64,000 nucleotides of DNA from Sediminibacterium roseum (GTDB taxonomy: Bacteria > Bacteroidota > Bacteroidia > Chitinophagales > Chitinophagaceae), in NCBI RefSeq assembly GCF_009939005.1, contig NZ_JAACJS010000015.1, forward strand, positions 1,676,325 to 1,740,324, written 5' to 3'. Positions 1 through 7,896 of this stretch are shown here, piece after piece. The translations under genes were made by a program, and so were the position numbers. A model generated the notes under the pieces. It made no database searches and was not told the origin of the DNA. It saw nothing but the letters and a program-made list of their open reading frames with translations. Position 1 is the stretch's first letter, and the number at the start of each line of letters is the position of its first letter.

Positions 1-1
1 G

Positions 2-469
2 AACCAGATCGGTTTACCTGCGGCGCCGCTCGATCTTACAGATACAACAGGAAGAACGGCATCGCTCTACAACCTCCAGGCGCCGTTTACCGTAGTGGCG
101 TTCTGGGATCCCAATTGCGGCCATTGCAAAGAAGAAATTCCCCGCCTGGATTCTTTTTACAGGGCTAAATGGAAAGGGTATGGCGTAGCTGTTTATTCGG
201 TTGATATTTACAACAACAACCTTCCCGAGTGGAAACGTTTCATCGGCGAAAAAAACCTGAGCGGCTGGGTTCATGCCTACGAAACCACCGAGGCCCGCAC
301 AGCAGGCGAACGGGCAGGAAAGATCAATTACCGCCAGGCTTACGATATTCAGAAAACACCAACCATTTACCTACTGGACAAAGACAAACGCATCATCGCG
401 AAACAACTTAGCCTCGAGCAGTTCGACGACCTGATTGAAACGAAGCGGAAAGCATCGGCGAAGAACTGA
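2..469 (+). CDS. Thioredoxin-like (TlpA/ResA type) protein, C-terminal part
   Basis: The reading frame is open from the left edge, so the N-terminus is missing; 155 codons are visible. The frame has a thioredoxin-type active site, WDPNCGHC, encoded near nt 101-127, followed by EEIPRLDSFY, and a cis-Pro-like segment KTPTIYLLD near nt 355-380. This is the usual layout of TlpA/ResA disulfide reductases, which in Bacteroidota are normally exported or lipid-anchored; a signal sequence would lie outside the window. The CGHC dipeptide is the redox centre. Substrate unknown. A strong hairpin terminator follows 22 bp after the stop. The family is clear from the motif; the exact subfamily is not. Confidence 0.85.
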   Translation, partial: NQIGLPAAPLDLTDTTGRTASLYNLQAPFTVVAFWDPNCGHCKEEIPRLDSFYRAKWKGYGVAVYSVDIYNNNLPEWKRFIGEKNLSGWVHAYETTEARTAGERAGKINYRQAYDIQKTPTIYLLDKDKRIIAKQLSLEQFDDLIETKRKASAKN

Positions 470-491
470 CCTTTTTAAGAAGACCGATAAA

Positions 492-527
492 CAAAAAACG
501 ATCATGATTGCTCATGATCGTTTTTTG
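492..527. terminator. Bidirectional rho-independent terminator
   Basis: A perfect 16-bp inverted repeat (492-507 with 512-527) has a 4-nt loop TTGC and carries A6 on one arm and T6 on the other. It therefore ends transcription in both directions, serving the thioredoxin-like gene on the plus strand and metF on the minus strand. Confidence 0.9.
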
Positions 528-569
528 TCAGTATTTCTTTCTCCTGGTTAAAACAAATTGGCCTTTTTC

Positions 570-1523
570 CTACCGGATCTCTTTCACCACGTTCCAGATC
601 ACTTTCGGTTTCCCCAGGGTATAATAGTGCAATACGGGCACGCCGAATTTTTTCAGTTCCCTGCTTTGCTGGATCAGCCATTCTGTACCCACCTGCTCAC
701 ATTCCTGGTCGGTTTTGCATTTGTTGATGGCGTTTGAAAGATCGGTCGGGATGTCTACATGAAATATCCTGGGCAGCACCGACAATTGTTTTTTATTGGT
801 GATGGGTTTCAATCCCGGGATGATCGGAACGTTGATGCCCATGTCTTTACAGGCTTTTACAAACTCATAAAAACGCTCGTTGTTAAAGAACATCTGCGTC
901 ATAATGTATTCTGCACCTGCGTCTACTTTTTCTTTCAGCCTGAGCAAATCTACCTCCAGGTTTGGCGCTTCAAAATGTTTTTCGGGATACCCGGCAACAC
1001 CCATACAGAATTTCGTTTTACCGCCGTTCTTGATGTCTTCATCGAGATAGATCCCGTTGTTCATATTGTTTACCTGCTGCAGCAGTTCGATGGCGTAGTT
1101 GTTGCCACCCACTTCGGGTTCAAACGCCGCTTCGTTTTTGGCAGCGTCGCCACGCAGCACCAACAGGTTGTCGATGCCCAGGAAATCGAGGTCGATCAAC
1201 GCATCTTCCGTTTCTCTTTTTGTAAAACCGCCGCAGATGATGTGCGGCACCGCATCAACCTGGTAATGGTTCATAATGGCGGCGCAGATGCCCACCGTTC
1301 CGGGACGTTTGCGCACCTCCACTTTTTCAAAAGTGCCATCCGTTTTTCTTTTGAACATCGATTCGCTGCGGTGGTAGGTAACATTGATCCATGAGGGTTT
1401 GAATTCCATCAGCGGATCGAGATGGTCGTATAAAGAGTTGATCGTTTTTCCTTTCAATGGTGGCAATACTTCGAACGAAATAAGTGTGTCTTTTGCCTGT
1501 TGTATGTGCTCTGTCAGTTTCAT
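570..1523 (-). CDS. metF: Methylenetetrahydrofolate reductase
   Basis: This 317-residue protein reduces 5,10-methylene-THF to 5-methyl-THF for methionine synthesis, using FAD in the cytosol. It begins MKLTEHIQQAKDTLISFEVLPP, the usual MetF opening with the early catalytic Glu (FEVLPP). Other MetF segments are VTYHRSE, HIICGGFTK, LVLRGDA, AEYIMTQMFF and PIIPGLKPI. The frame is open 44 codons further upstream, but that extension has no MetF-like sequence, so the start at 1523 is preferred. Length is normal for the family. It is transcribed alone, divergently from lptB. I looked for SAM or THF riboswitch signatures in the upstream 200 bp and found none. Confidence 0.95.
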   Translation of the reverse strand: MKLTEHIQQAKDTLISFEVLPPLKGKTINSLYDHLDPLMEFKPSWINVTYHRSESMFKRKTDGTFEKVEVRKRPGTVGICAAIMNHYQVDAVPHIICGGFTKRETEDALIDLDFLGIDNLLVLRGDAAKNEAAFEPEVGGNNYAIELLQQVNNMNNGIYLDEDIKNGGKTKFCMGVAGYPEKHFEAPNLEVDLLRLKEKVDAGAEYIMTQMFFNNERFYEFVKACKDMGINVPIIPGLKPITNKKQLSVLPRIFHVDIPTDLSNAINKCKTDQECEQVGTEWLIQQSRELKKFGVPVLHYYTLGKPKVIWNVVKEIR

Positions 1524-1715
1524 GTGGTGATTTTGTAAGCCTTTGTTCCTCCGGTTTTGTTTGCCGGGTGTTGAGATCATACCAGGATCAGTAAGATTTA
1601 TTCCCCCCTTACATCCCTGGTTCCAAAACGTAAAAACCCCTGCAATATACGCCATCTCTCAAGAAAAACATGTGTTAAGATGAACCGCCTCCACCTATTT
1701 CAACAGCATAACTGC

Positions 1716-1723
1716 TACATTTG
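1716..1723 (+). promoter_or_regulatory. Bacteroidota -7 box before lptB
   Basis: TACATTTG matches the TAnnTTTG consensus exactly. It lies only 15 bp before the GTG chosen as the lptB start, implying a very short 5' leader. No clear -33 TTG is seen at ideal spacing. Confidence 0.5.
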
Positions 1724-1738
1724 CCTAAACACTTTCCC

Positions 1739-2527
1739 GTGAGTCTTACCATTACCACGCAATCGCTGCAAAAAAGTTACAAGGGACGAACCGTTGTAAA
1801 CAATGTTTCCATCAATGTGAAACAGGGCGAGATCGTTGGTTTGCTTGGACCGAACGGCGCCGGCAAAACCACCACTTTTTATATGGTGGTGGGGTTGATC
1901 AAACCCGATGAAGGAAGTGTTTTCCTGGATGAGCTCAACATCACCAAACTCCCGATGTACAAACGTGCGCAGATGGGCATTGGCTACCTGCCGCAGGAAG
2001 CAAGCGTGTTCAGGAAACTCTCGGTAGAAGACAATATCCTTGCCGTGCTGGAGATGACGAAACTCAACAAGGCGGCGCGTTTACAGAAACTGGAATCGCT
2101 GCTCGATGAGTTCAACCTGCACCATGTGCGCAAAAACAACGGTGACAGTTTGAGCGGTGGTGAAAGGAGAAGAACGGAGATCGCCAGGGCCCTGGCCGTT
2201 GACCCCAAATTCATCCTGCTTGATGAACCTTTTGCCGGTGTGGATCCTATTGCGGTAGAAGACATACAGAGCGTGGTGGCAAAGCTGAAATTGAAAAACA
2301 TCGGCATCCTCATCACCGATCACAATGTAAATGAAACGCTCTCTATCTGCGACCGCGCCTATTTATTGATCGAAGGAAAGATCTTTAAACATGGCTCTGC
2401 ACAGGAACTCGCAGACGATGAAAAAGTGCGCAGGCTCTACCTTGGAACCAATTTTGAATTGAAACGGAAAGACTGGATCCTTTCGAACACGGAACCAAAA
2501 ACGGCGAACAGCGAACTTGAACAATAA
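1739..2527 (+). CDS. lptB: LPS export ABC transporter ATP-binding protein LptB
   Basis: ATPase of the Lpt machine that extracts lipopolysaccharide from the inner membrane and pushes it to the outer membrane. Walker A GPNGAGKTT is at residues 37-45, signature LSGGERRRTEIARAL near 140, and Walker B FILLDEPFAGVDP follows; the ERRR after LSGG and the GVDP ending are typical of LptB. The frame is open back to a TTG at 1721, but that codon overlaps a perfect -7 box, so the GTG at 1739 (262 residues) is chosen. The partners lptFG, lptC and lptA are not in the window. A strong terminator follows. Confidence 0.92.
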   Translation: MSLTITTQSLQKSYKGRTVVNNVSINVKQGEIVGLLGPNGAGKTTTFYMVVGLIKPDEGSVFLDELNITKLPMYKRAQMGIGYLPQEASVFRKLSVEDNILAVLEMTKLNKAARLQKLESLLDEFNLHHVRKNNGDSLSGGERRRTEIARALAVDPKFILLDEPFAGVDPIAVEDIQSVVAKLKLKNIGILITDHNVNETLSICDRAYLLIEGKIFKHGSAQELADDEKVRRLYLGTNFELKRKDWILSNTEPKTANSELEQ

Positions 2528-2543
2528 GCATTCAACCAACACC

Positions 2544-2584
2544 AATCAAAAAGGCCGATGTTAAGATCATCGGCCTTTTTGATT
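2544..2584. terminator. Bidirectional rho-independent terminator
   Basis: Perfect 17-bp stem (2544-2560 with 2568-2584) around a 7-nt loop, with A5 and T5 on the arms. It separates the convergent lptB and SDR genes and can work on both strands. Confidence 0.9.
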
Positions 2585-2605
2585 GTAAGGGTTGGGGTGT
2601 TGCCA

Positions 2606-3367
2606 TCACAACATCTGTCCACCCGAAACCTCGATCCGTTGTGCCGTTATCCATCGTGCATCGTCTGTGCAGAGGAAGGCTACAACACTGCCAATATCTT
2701 CCGGCAGCCCAACCCTGCCCAGCGATGTGGCTGATGCGATCATTTTGTTCAGCGCTTCATTGTCGCGCACAGCGCCCCCGCTGAAATCTGTTTCAATGGC
2801 ACCGGGCGCTACAATATTGGCCCGGATCTTTCTTGCGCCGAGTTCTTTTGCCTGGTATTTGGTAAGTGTTTCCATGGCGCCTTTCATAGATGCATATGCA
2901 GCATAACCAGGCAGGCTGAACCGTGCAAGACCGGTTGAGATGTTCACGATACCGCCGCCATCGTTCATCAAAGGCAGTAATTTTTGTGTGAGGAAGAACG
3001 GCCCTTTGAAATGAATGTTCACGAGACTGTCGAACTGCGCCTCTTCCGTTTCAGCAATAGATGCATGGTAACCGATACCTGCATTGTTGATGAGGAAATC
3101 GATCTTGCCTGCACCAAGAACAGCGGGCAGTACTTCCGCCAGTTGCGCAACAAATGCGTCAAAGCTTTTTGCATCGCCCACATTCAGTTGAAGCGCCGCG
3201 GCTTTCTGCCCGGATTGTTCAATTTGTTTTACAACCGCATCTGCTTCATCTTTCCTGCTGTTGTAGGTGAGCACCACAGCAAGCCCTTTTTTTGCGAGGT
3301 TGATGGCCATATCCTTTCCCAGTCCGCGGCTACCGCCGGTTACCAGGGCAATTTTCGTTTGTGTCAT
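2606..3367 (-). CDS. SDR-family NAD(P)-dependent oxidoreductase
   Basis: A classical short-chain dehydrogenase of 253 residues. The Rossmann motif TGGSRGLG is at about 10-17, NNAG follows at mid-protein, the catalytic Ser lies in NISTGLARF and the catalytic Tyr/Lys in YAAYASMKG. The C-terminal segment IEVSGGQML is typical. Such enzymes reduce ketones or oxidise alcohols; the substrate cannot be read from the sequence. It lies 73 bp downstream of an AraC-type regulator gene on the same strand, a common arrangement in Bacteroidota where the regulator controls the SDR. Confidence 0.9.
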   Translation of the reverse strand: MTQTKIALVTGGSRGLGKDMAINLAKKGLAVVLTYNSRKDEADAVVKQIEQSGQKAAALQLNVGDAKSFDAFVAQLAEVLPAVLGAGKIDFLINNAGIGYHASIAETEEAQFDSLVNIHFKGPFFLTQKLLPLMNDGGGIVNISTGLARFSLPGYAAYASMKGAMETLTKYQAKELGARKIRANIVAPGAIETDFSGGAVRDNEALNKMIASATSLGRVGLPEDIGSVVAFLCTDDARWITAQRIEVSGGQML

Positions 3368-3440
3368 TTTTTTGTCTTTTAATAATCAATGCCACAAAGT
3401 TCAGACCGGGAAGGGCACCGGGAATGGTGATAGTTACAGG

Positions 3441-3845
3441 TTAAATGGTGACAGTTTCAGTTTTTTGGGCCATTTGTTGCGCCAGAACGCGGTTGCGGTA
3501 ATTTTTCGGCGTTTCGCCGGTAAAGCGTTTGAAGAATTTGGTGAAATTGGACGGATCATACGTTAGCAGGGAAGCGATGGCATTGATCGGCATCGTATTC
3601 TCCCCGAGCATGCGTTTTGCGATGGTGAGGATCTTTTCTTCAAAAAAGTAACAGGCCGATTTTCCGGTTGCCTGTTTAACGGTATTGGCAAGATGCGTGG
3701 GGTGAATGTGCAGCAACTGCGCCAGGTCCCTGATCTCGAACATCTCGGTGGCGCGCCCCTCCACGATGTCGAGCAGGTGTTTATCGATCTCTTCCAGAAA
3801 AGCGGCGGTGATCTCCTGCTGGCGCGCAAATATCTTTTTTGTCAT
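3441..3845 (-). CDS. AraC-family transcriptional regulator (DNA-binding domain only)
   Basis: 134 residues, essentially a lone AraC-type double helix-turn-helix. The segments LAQLLHIHPTHLANTVKQATGK and NAIASLLTYDPSNFTKFFKRF (second helix-turn-helix) end with the family tail GETPKNYRNRV. There is no N-terminal sensing domain, only about 35 residues of helix. The start is at 3845, with a perfect -7 box 5 bp upstream; an open extension back to 3884 would overlap that box. It is probably co-transcribed with the SDR gene that follows. The effector is unknown. Confidence 0.88.
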   Translation of the reverse strand: MTKKIFARQQEITAAFLEEIDKHLLDIVEGRATEMFEIRDLAQLLHIHPTHLANTVKQATGKSACYFFEEKILTIAKRMLGENTMPINAIASLLTYDPSNFTKFFKRFTGETPKNYRNRVLAQQMAQKTETVTI

Positions 3846-3850
3846 TGGTG

Positions 3851-3858
3851 CAAAATTA
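3851..3858 (-). promoter_or_regulatory. Bacteroidota -7 box before the AraC-type gene
   Basis: On the minus strand TAATTTTG, followed by C, fits TAnnTTTG. It ends 5 bp before the ATG, which would place the transcription start at or next to the start codon (leaderless or nearly so). TATTG upstream is a possible part of the -33 region. Confidence 0.5.
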
Positions 3859-3946
3859 GGGCAATACTGCAACGGGCGGGCCATCCATGCAGGATTCGCG
3901 GCTTACGATTCCCGCTAATTTCATTGCAAATCTCGATCTCTTTCCT

Positions 3947-3954
3947 TATTTTGC
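3947..3954 (+). promoter_or_regulatory. Probable promoter of the GH3-family gene
   Basis: TATTTTGC at 3947-3954 resembles the -7 box, and a TTG at 3924-3926 lies 20 bp upstream as a -33 candidate. The start codon at 3968 is 13 bp downstream. Confidence 0.4.
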
Positions 3955-3967
3955 TATGGTTCCCCTT

Positions 3968-5476
3968 ATGAAACTGTTGAGTCCGGCAATATCCCGTTTG
4001 GCCAGGTTCCGTCACTGGCGCATCGAACAATGGATCTCCAATCCCATTGATTCGCAGCGCGAGGTATTACAGGACCTCGTTACCCACGGGCAGTACACCG
4101 AATTTGGCCGCAAATATGGTTTCCGCGAGCTGTTCAACATCCGCAAGTTCAAGGAACATGTGCCGATACAGGAGTACAACGACCTCAAACCCTATATCGA
4201 CCGCCTCATGAAAGGCGAAGAGAACCTGCTCTGGAACACACCCGTTAACTGGTGCGCCAAGAGCAGCGGCACCACAAGCGATAAAAGCAAGTTCATCCCC
4301 ATTACACAGGAAAGCCTGGAAGACACCCATTTCCAGGGCGCGAAAGATGTGCTTACGATGTATTACAATTACAACGTAGACAGCGACCTGTTAACAGGTA
4401 AAGGGCTCGTGATCGGGGGCAGCCACCAGATCAGCAAGGTGAACGATGAGATGCAGTATGGCGACCTGAGCGCCGTATTGCTGCAGAACACACCCATGTG
4501 GGCCAACTGGATACGCACGCCGGAACTTTCGATCGCATTGATGGATGAATGGGAAGGAAAGATTGAAATGCTCGCACAGTCTACCATTTCAGAAAATGTA
4601 ACCTCAATATCGGGCGTTCCTACCTGGACGATGATCCTAATCAAACGCATCCTTGAGATCACCGGCAAATCAACATTGAAAGAAGTATGGCCCAACCTGG
4701 AACTGTACATTCATGGCGGCGTATCGTTTGTTCCTTACCGCGAACAGTTTGAAAAGATCATCGGCGAAGGATGCAATTACCTCGAGATGTACAATGCAAG
4801 CGAAGGTTTTTTTGCTGCGCAGGACCACCCGGATGAAGACGGGATGCTGTTGTTTTTGAACCACGGCATCTTCTACGAGTTCATGCCCGTGGAAGAATAC
4901 GGCAAACCCAATCCACGCACCATTGGTTTGAAAGAAGTGGAAACAGGAAAGAACTACGCACTGGTGATCAGCACCAATGGCGGTTTGTGGCGCTACCTGG
5001 TGGGAGATACGGTGCAGTTCACTTCCAGGTTCCCGTTCCGCATCAAGGTGAGCGGGCGGTTGAAACAATACATCAACGCGTTTGGCGAGGAAGTGATCTC
5101 TGATAATGCAGACAAGGCCATCGCGATCGCCTCACAAAAAACGGGGTTGATCGTTAACGATTATACGGCGGCGCCCGTTTATTTCGGCGACAACCAGAAA
5201 GGCGCACACGAATGGCTCATCGAGTTTGACGAAGCGCCTGAGCACACAGAACAGTTTGCCTACGAACTGGACTGCGCACTCAAATCGCTCAACAGCGATT
5301 ACGAGGCAAAACGTTACAAAGACATTGCACTCACACTTCCGCACGTTCGCTCCCTTTACAAAGGCGTTTTCCGCGATTGGCTGAAAAGCAAGGGCAAGCT
5401 GGGCGGACAGCATAAAATTCCACGGTTGAGCAATGACCGCACTTACCTGGAAGAGATCCTTTCCTTCGTGAAATAA
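3968..5476 (+). CDS. GH3 auxin-responsive-promoter-family acyl-adenylating enzyme
   Basis: 502 residues from the ATG at 3968 (opening MKLLSPAISRLARF). It belongs to the GH3 branch of the ANL adenylate-forming enzymes, which in plants conjugate amino acids to jasmonate or auxin and in bacteria have largely unknown substrates. Adenylation-type motifs visible are CAKSSGTTSDKSKFIP (phosphate-binding loop), EMYNASEGFF (like YxxSEG) and LWRYLVGDTVQF with the hinge-type KVSGR nearby. A longer frame opens at 3887, but that extension includes the promoter-like sequence. The gene stands alone, 96 bp before an enoyl-CoA hydratase gene. The family is certain; the substrate is not. Confidence 0.9.
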   Translation: MKLLSPAISRLARFRHWRIEQWISNPIDSQREVLQDLVTHGQYTEFGRKYGFRELFNIRKFKEHVPIQEYNDLKPYIDRLMKGEENLLWNTPVNWCAKSSGTTSDKSKFIPITQESLEDTHFQGAKDVLTMYYNYNVDSDLLTGKGLVIGGSHQISKVNDEMQYGDLSAVLLQNTPMWANWIRTPELSIALMDEWEGKIEMLAQSTISENVTSISGVPTWTMILIKRILEITGKSTLKEVWPNLELYIHGGVSFVPYREQFEKIIGEGCNYLEMYNASEGFFAAQDHPDEDGMLLFLNHGIFYEFMPVEEYGKPNPRTIGLKEVETGKNYALVISTNGGLWRYLVGDTVQFTSRFPFRIKVSGRLKQYINAFGEEVISDNADKAIAIASQKTGLIVNDYTAAPVYFGDNQKGAHEWLIEFDEAPEHTEQFAYELDCALKSLNSDYEAKRYKDIALTLPHVRSLYKGVFRDWLKSKGKLGGQHKIPRLSNDRTYLEEILSFVK

Positions 5477-5572
5477 AATATCCCATTTCTATCAAAGGTT
5501 GGCCGGAATATCCGCCGCATAATTATGGGCCGCTTTTAAACTCCTTCGCAAACGATTCAATAACTTCGCAGG

Positions 5573-6349
5573 ATGATCGAAGAACGCAAAGAAGGCTACG
5601 TAAAAACCGAAAGAAACGGCAACATTGCCACGATAGAATTTTTTCACCCGCAAAGCAATTCGCTTCCGGGCGAACTATTGAATGCACTCGCCAAAGCGAT
5701 CCACAGTGAGGGGTTGAACGAAGACACAAAACTGATCATCCTGCGCTCCGCCGGCGAGAAAATATTCTGTGCGGGGGCCTCGTTTGATGAGCTTGCTGCC
5801 ATCGGCACGGAAGAACAGGGACTGAAATTTTTCTCCGGCTTTGCCGATGTGATCAATGCAATGCGCAAGGCCCCCAAATTTATCATTGCACGCATACAGG
5901 GCAAATGCATCGGGGGCGGCGTGGGGCTCGCCGCTGCTGCGGATTATGCGATCGCGGCAGAGGGCGCAGACATAAAACTGAGCGAGCTCGCCGTAGGCAT
6001 CGGCCCGTTTGTGGTAGGGCCCGCGGTGGAGAGAAAACTGGGGCTCTCTGCATTCTCACAACTCGCCATAGATGCCTCCATGTGGAGATCGGCAGACTGG
6101 GCGCGGCGCAAAGGATTGTTCGCGGAGCTGCACGCAGATATTGCAGGGGCCGATGATTCGATCGCGCGGTTGTCGAACACGCTCTCCCACTCATCGCCGG
6201 CTGCCATGCACGAACTGAAACAGGTGTTGTGGAAAGGAACAGAGCATTGGGACGAGCTGTTGCCGGAAAGGGCGGCCATCAGCGGCAAACTGATATTGAG
6301 TGATTTCAGCAGGGAATTCATCAAAAAATTCAAGGCAAAAAAGCCATAA
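5573..6349 (+). CDS. Enoyl-CoA hydratase/isomerase (crotonase) family protein
   Basis: 258 residues with the crotonase fold. The first oxyanion-hole segment is FCAGASFDEL near residue 63, the second is CIGGGVGLAAAADYAIA near 110, and SELAVGIGPF holds the candidate catalytic Glu. Family members hydrate or isomerise acyl-CoA thioesters, in fatty-acid or aromatic-acid breakdown. A paaZ gene lies about 9 kb away but there is no operon link, so a phenylacetate role is only a possibility. The next gene starts 8 bp after the stop, so the two are probably co-transcribed. Confidence 0.88.
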   Translation: MIEERKEGYVKTERNGNIATIEFFHPQSNSLPGELLNALAKAIHSEGLNEDTKLIILRSAGEKIFCAGASFDELAAIGTEEQGLKFFSGFADVINAMRKAPKFIIARIQGKCIGGGVGLAAAADYAIAAEGADIKLSELAVGIGPFVVGPAVERKLGLSAFSQLAIDASMWRSADWARRKGLFAELHADIAGADDSIARLSNTLSHSSPAAMHELKQVLWKGTEHWDELLPERAAISGKLILSDFSREFIKKFKAKKP

Positions 6350-6356
6350 CCGTTTT

Positions 6357-6998
6357 ATGCCCGAACGCAGGCCTGCTTCATTCGATGAAACCAGTTTTTA
6401 TTTGTTGTGCGATCATCTCGCCAAACAAGATGCACACATCGCCGCCATTCTCAAAGAATATGGCTATCCGCCGGTATGGAGCAGGAAAGCCAGTTTTGAA
6501 ACATTGATCCACATCATTCTCGAGCAGCAGGTTTCGCTCGCCTCAGCAAAGGCGGCCCTGGTAAAACTGAAAGAAAAGATCGGAACGGTAACACCCAAAA
6601 AATTACTGGGATTGTCTGATGCAGAATTAAAGGCCTGCTATTTCAGTCGCCAGAAAACCAGCTATGCCCGCGCACTGGCAACTGCAATAGAGAACGGGGA
6701 GCTGTCGTTGAAAAAATTACAGCATCTCCCCGACGATGAGATCCGCGAGGCGCTTACAAAGATCAAGGGCATCGGCAACTGGACGGTAGATGTTTTCCTG
6801 ATGATGGTGCTCCACCGCACAGATCTTTTTCCTACGGGCGATATTGCGCTGATGAACAGTGTACGTCATGTAAAAACAATATCCAATGCCACGCGCGATG
6901 AGATCCTTGCGCTCGCAGAGGCGTGGCGGCCAAACAGGACGGTAGCGGCATTTGTATTCTGGCACGCGTATATCAAACGGAAGAACATCAATTATTGA
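6357..6998 (+). CDS. DNA-3-methyladenine glycosylase (AlkA-like, HhH-GPD)
   Basis: 213 residues from the ATG at 6357. The helix-hairpin-helix is at residues 133-150 (LTKIKGIGNWTVDVFLMM) and the catalytic Asp of the HhH-GPD superfamily is D162 in FPTGD. HIILEQQVSLASA near residue 52 is the usual AlkA-family N-terminal helix motif. The enzyme removes alkylated purines from DNA to start base-excision repair. There is no Cys cluster at the C-terminus, so no Fe-S cluster as in Nth or MutY. It lies 8 bp after the crotonase gene; a longer frame at 6300 would overlap that gene and is not favoured. Confidence 0.9.
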   Translation: MPERRPASFDETSFYLLCDHLAKQDAHIAAILKEYGYPPVWSRKASFETLIHIILEQQVSLASAKAALVKLKEKIGTVTPKKLLGLSDAELKACYFSRQKTSYARALATAIENGELSLKKLQHLPDDEIREALTKIKGIGNWTVDVFLMMVLHRTDLFPTGDIALMNSVRHVKTISNATRDEILALAEAWRPNRTVAAFVFWHAYIKRKNINY

Positions 6999-7069
6999 AT
7001 TCCTTCGCAGATCCTGCTCGTTTATTCCCGGCAGGTATTAGGCGGAGAAGATGGCAGCAGTTCAACCAG

Positions 7070-7705
7070 TTACAGGTCATCGTATTCATACAACGGGTCA
7101 ATATGCGTTCCCGCCTTCATTTCAAATACGGGATTGATGATACCGTCTTTCAGGCCATATACCCATCCATGCAGATCGGGCCGCTGTTCGTTTTTCCACG
7201 CGCGCTGGATGATGGATGTTTTAGCGAGGTGTTGTACCTGTTCCTTTACATTCAACTCCACGAGGCGGTCGCATCTTTTTTCCTCATCGCCGATGTTGTC
7301 GAGCTCATCCTTGTGTAACCGGTAAACATCTTTGATGTTGCGCAGCCACATGTTGAGCACCTGCCTGTAATCGTGGTTGGTCATGGCCGCTTTTACACCG
7401 CCGCATCCATAGTGGCCGCATACGATCACGTGTTTTACTTTCAGGTACGATACGGCGTAATCAAGAACGCTGAGCAGGTTCACATCGGTATGCACCACCA
7501 TGTTGGCAACATTGCGGTGTACAAAAATCTCACCGGGTTGCGTATTGGTTATTTCATTGGCAGGCACACGGCTGTCGCTGCAACCGATCCATAAAAACTC
7601 GGGCGTTTGCAGGAGCGACAGCCTTTGGAAATATTCCGGGTCGAGATCGGTTTTCCCTTTGGCCCATTCCTTGTTTTCCTGGAGAAGTACTTCGTATGTT
7701 TTCAT
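7070..7705 (-). CDS. Beta-carbonic anhydrase (first of two)
   Basis: 211 residues. It interconverts CO2 and bicarbonate in the cytosol with zinc. The zinc ligands are C42 (in WIGCSDSRVPANE), H98 and C101 (in CGHYGCGGV), with the D44/R46 dyad. The signature FVHRNVANMV is also present. The start at 7705 is chosen by alignment to the sister enzyme at 9831-10475; the 48-codon open extension upstream is low-complexity and crosses the SulP terminator. It is the last gene of a minus-strand CA-SulP-CA cluster, but a terminator lies between it and the SulP gene, so it likely has its own promoter. Confidence 0.95.
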   Translation of the reverse strand: MKTYEVLLQENKEWAKGKTDLDPEYFQRLSLLQTPEFLWIGCSDSRVPANEITNTQPGEIFVHRNVANMVVHTDVNLLSVLDYAVSYLKVKHVIVCGHYGCGGVKAAMTNHDYRQVLNMWLRNIKDVYRLHKDELDNIGDEEKRCDRLVELNVKEQVQHLAKTSIIQRAWKNEQRPDLHGWVYGLKDGIINPVFEMKAGTHIDPLYEYDDL

Positions 7706-7815
7706 GATACATGAAGGTAGCATGTTTACCGTAAGGCCGGAAGCCTTTTTAAACCTTACCCCGCAGATCCTTCCGCCAGCCCTCTGTTTTCGAGCCTGTT
7801 GGCGCTTTTCAATAC

Positions 7816-7845
7816 ACAAAAAAAACGCCCCTTCGCAGGGACGTT
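7816..7845 (-). terminator. Rho-independent terminator after the SulP gene
   Basis: On the minus strand, an 8-bp stem (7838-7845 with 7824-7831, one G-U pair) with a 6-nt loop is followed by a run of T (A-run 7818-7825 on the plus strand). It lies 52 bp after the SulP stop codon. Confidence 0.75.
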
Positions 7846-7896
7846 TCAATCAACCGGGGGGGGCATGTCGCCTAAACAAACATCTTTGGTCCAACG

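Noticed and set aside
759..1394. 211-codon open frame on the plus strand inside metF
   Set aside because: MetF on the opposite strand has conserved motifs throughout; the plus-strand frame has none and is rich in His/Phe as shadows often are.
1524..1738. SAM or THF riboswitch before metF
   Set aside because: The sequence has neither the GAGGGA / SAM-I core nor the known THF aptamer pattern, so no riboswitch is claimed.
3968..5476. Plant-type auxin conjugation by the GH3-like enzyme
   Set aside because: The family is shared but bacterial members have no shown role in auxin metabolism, so only the general adenylating family is given.
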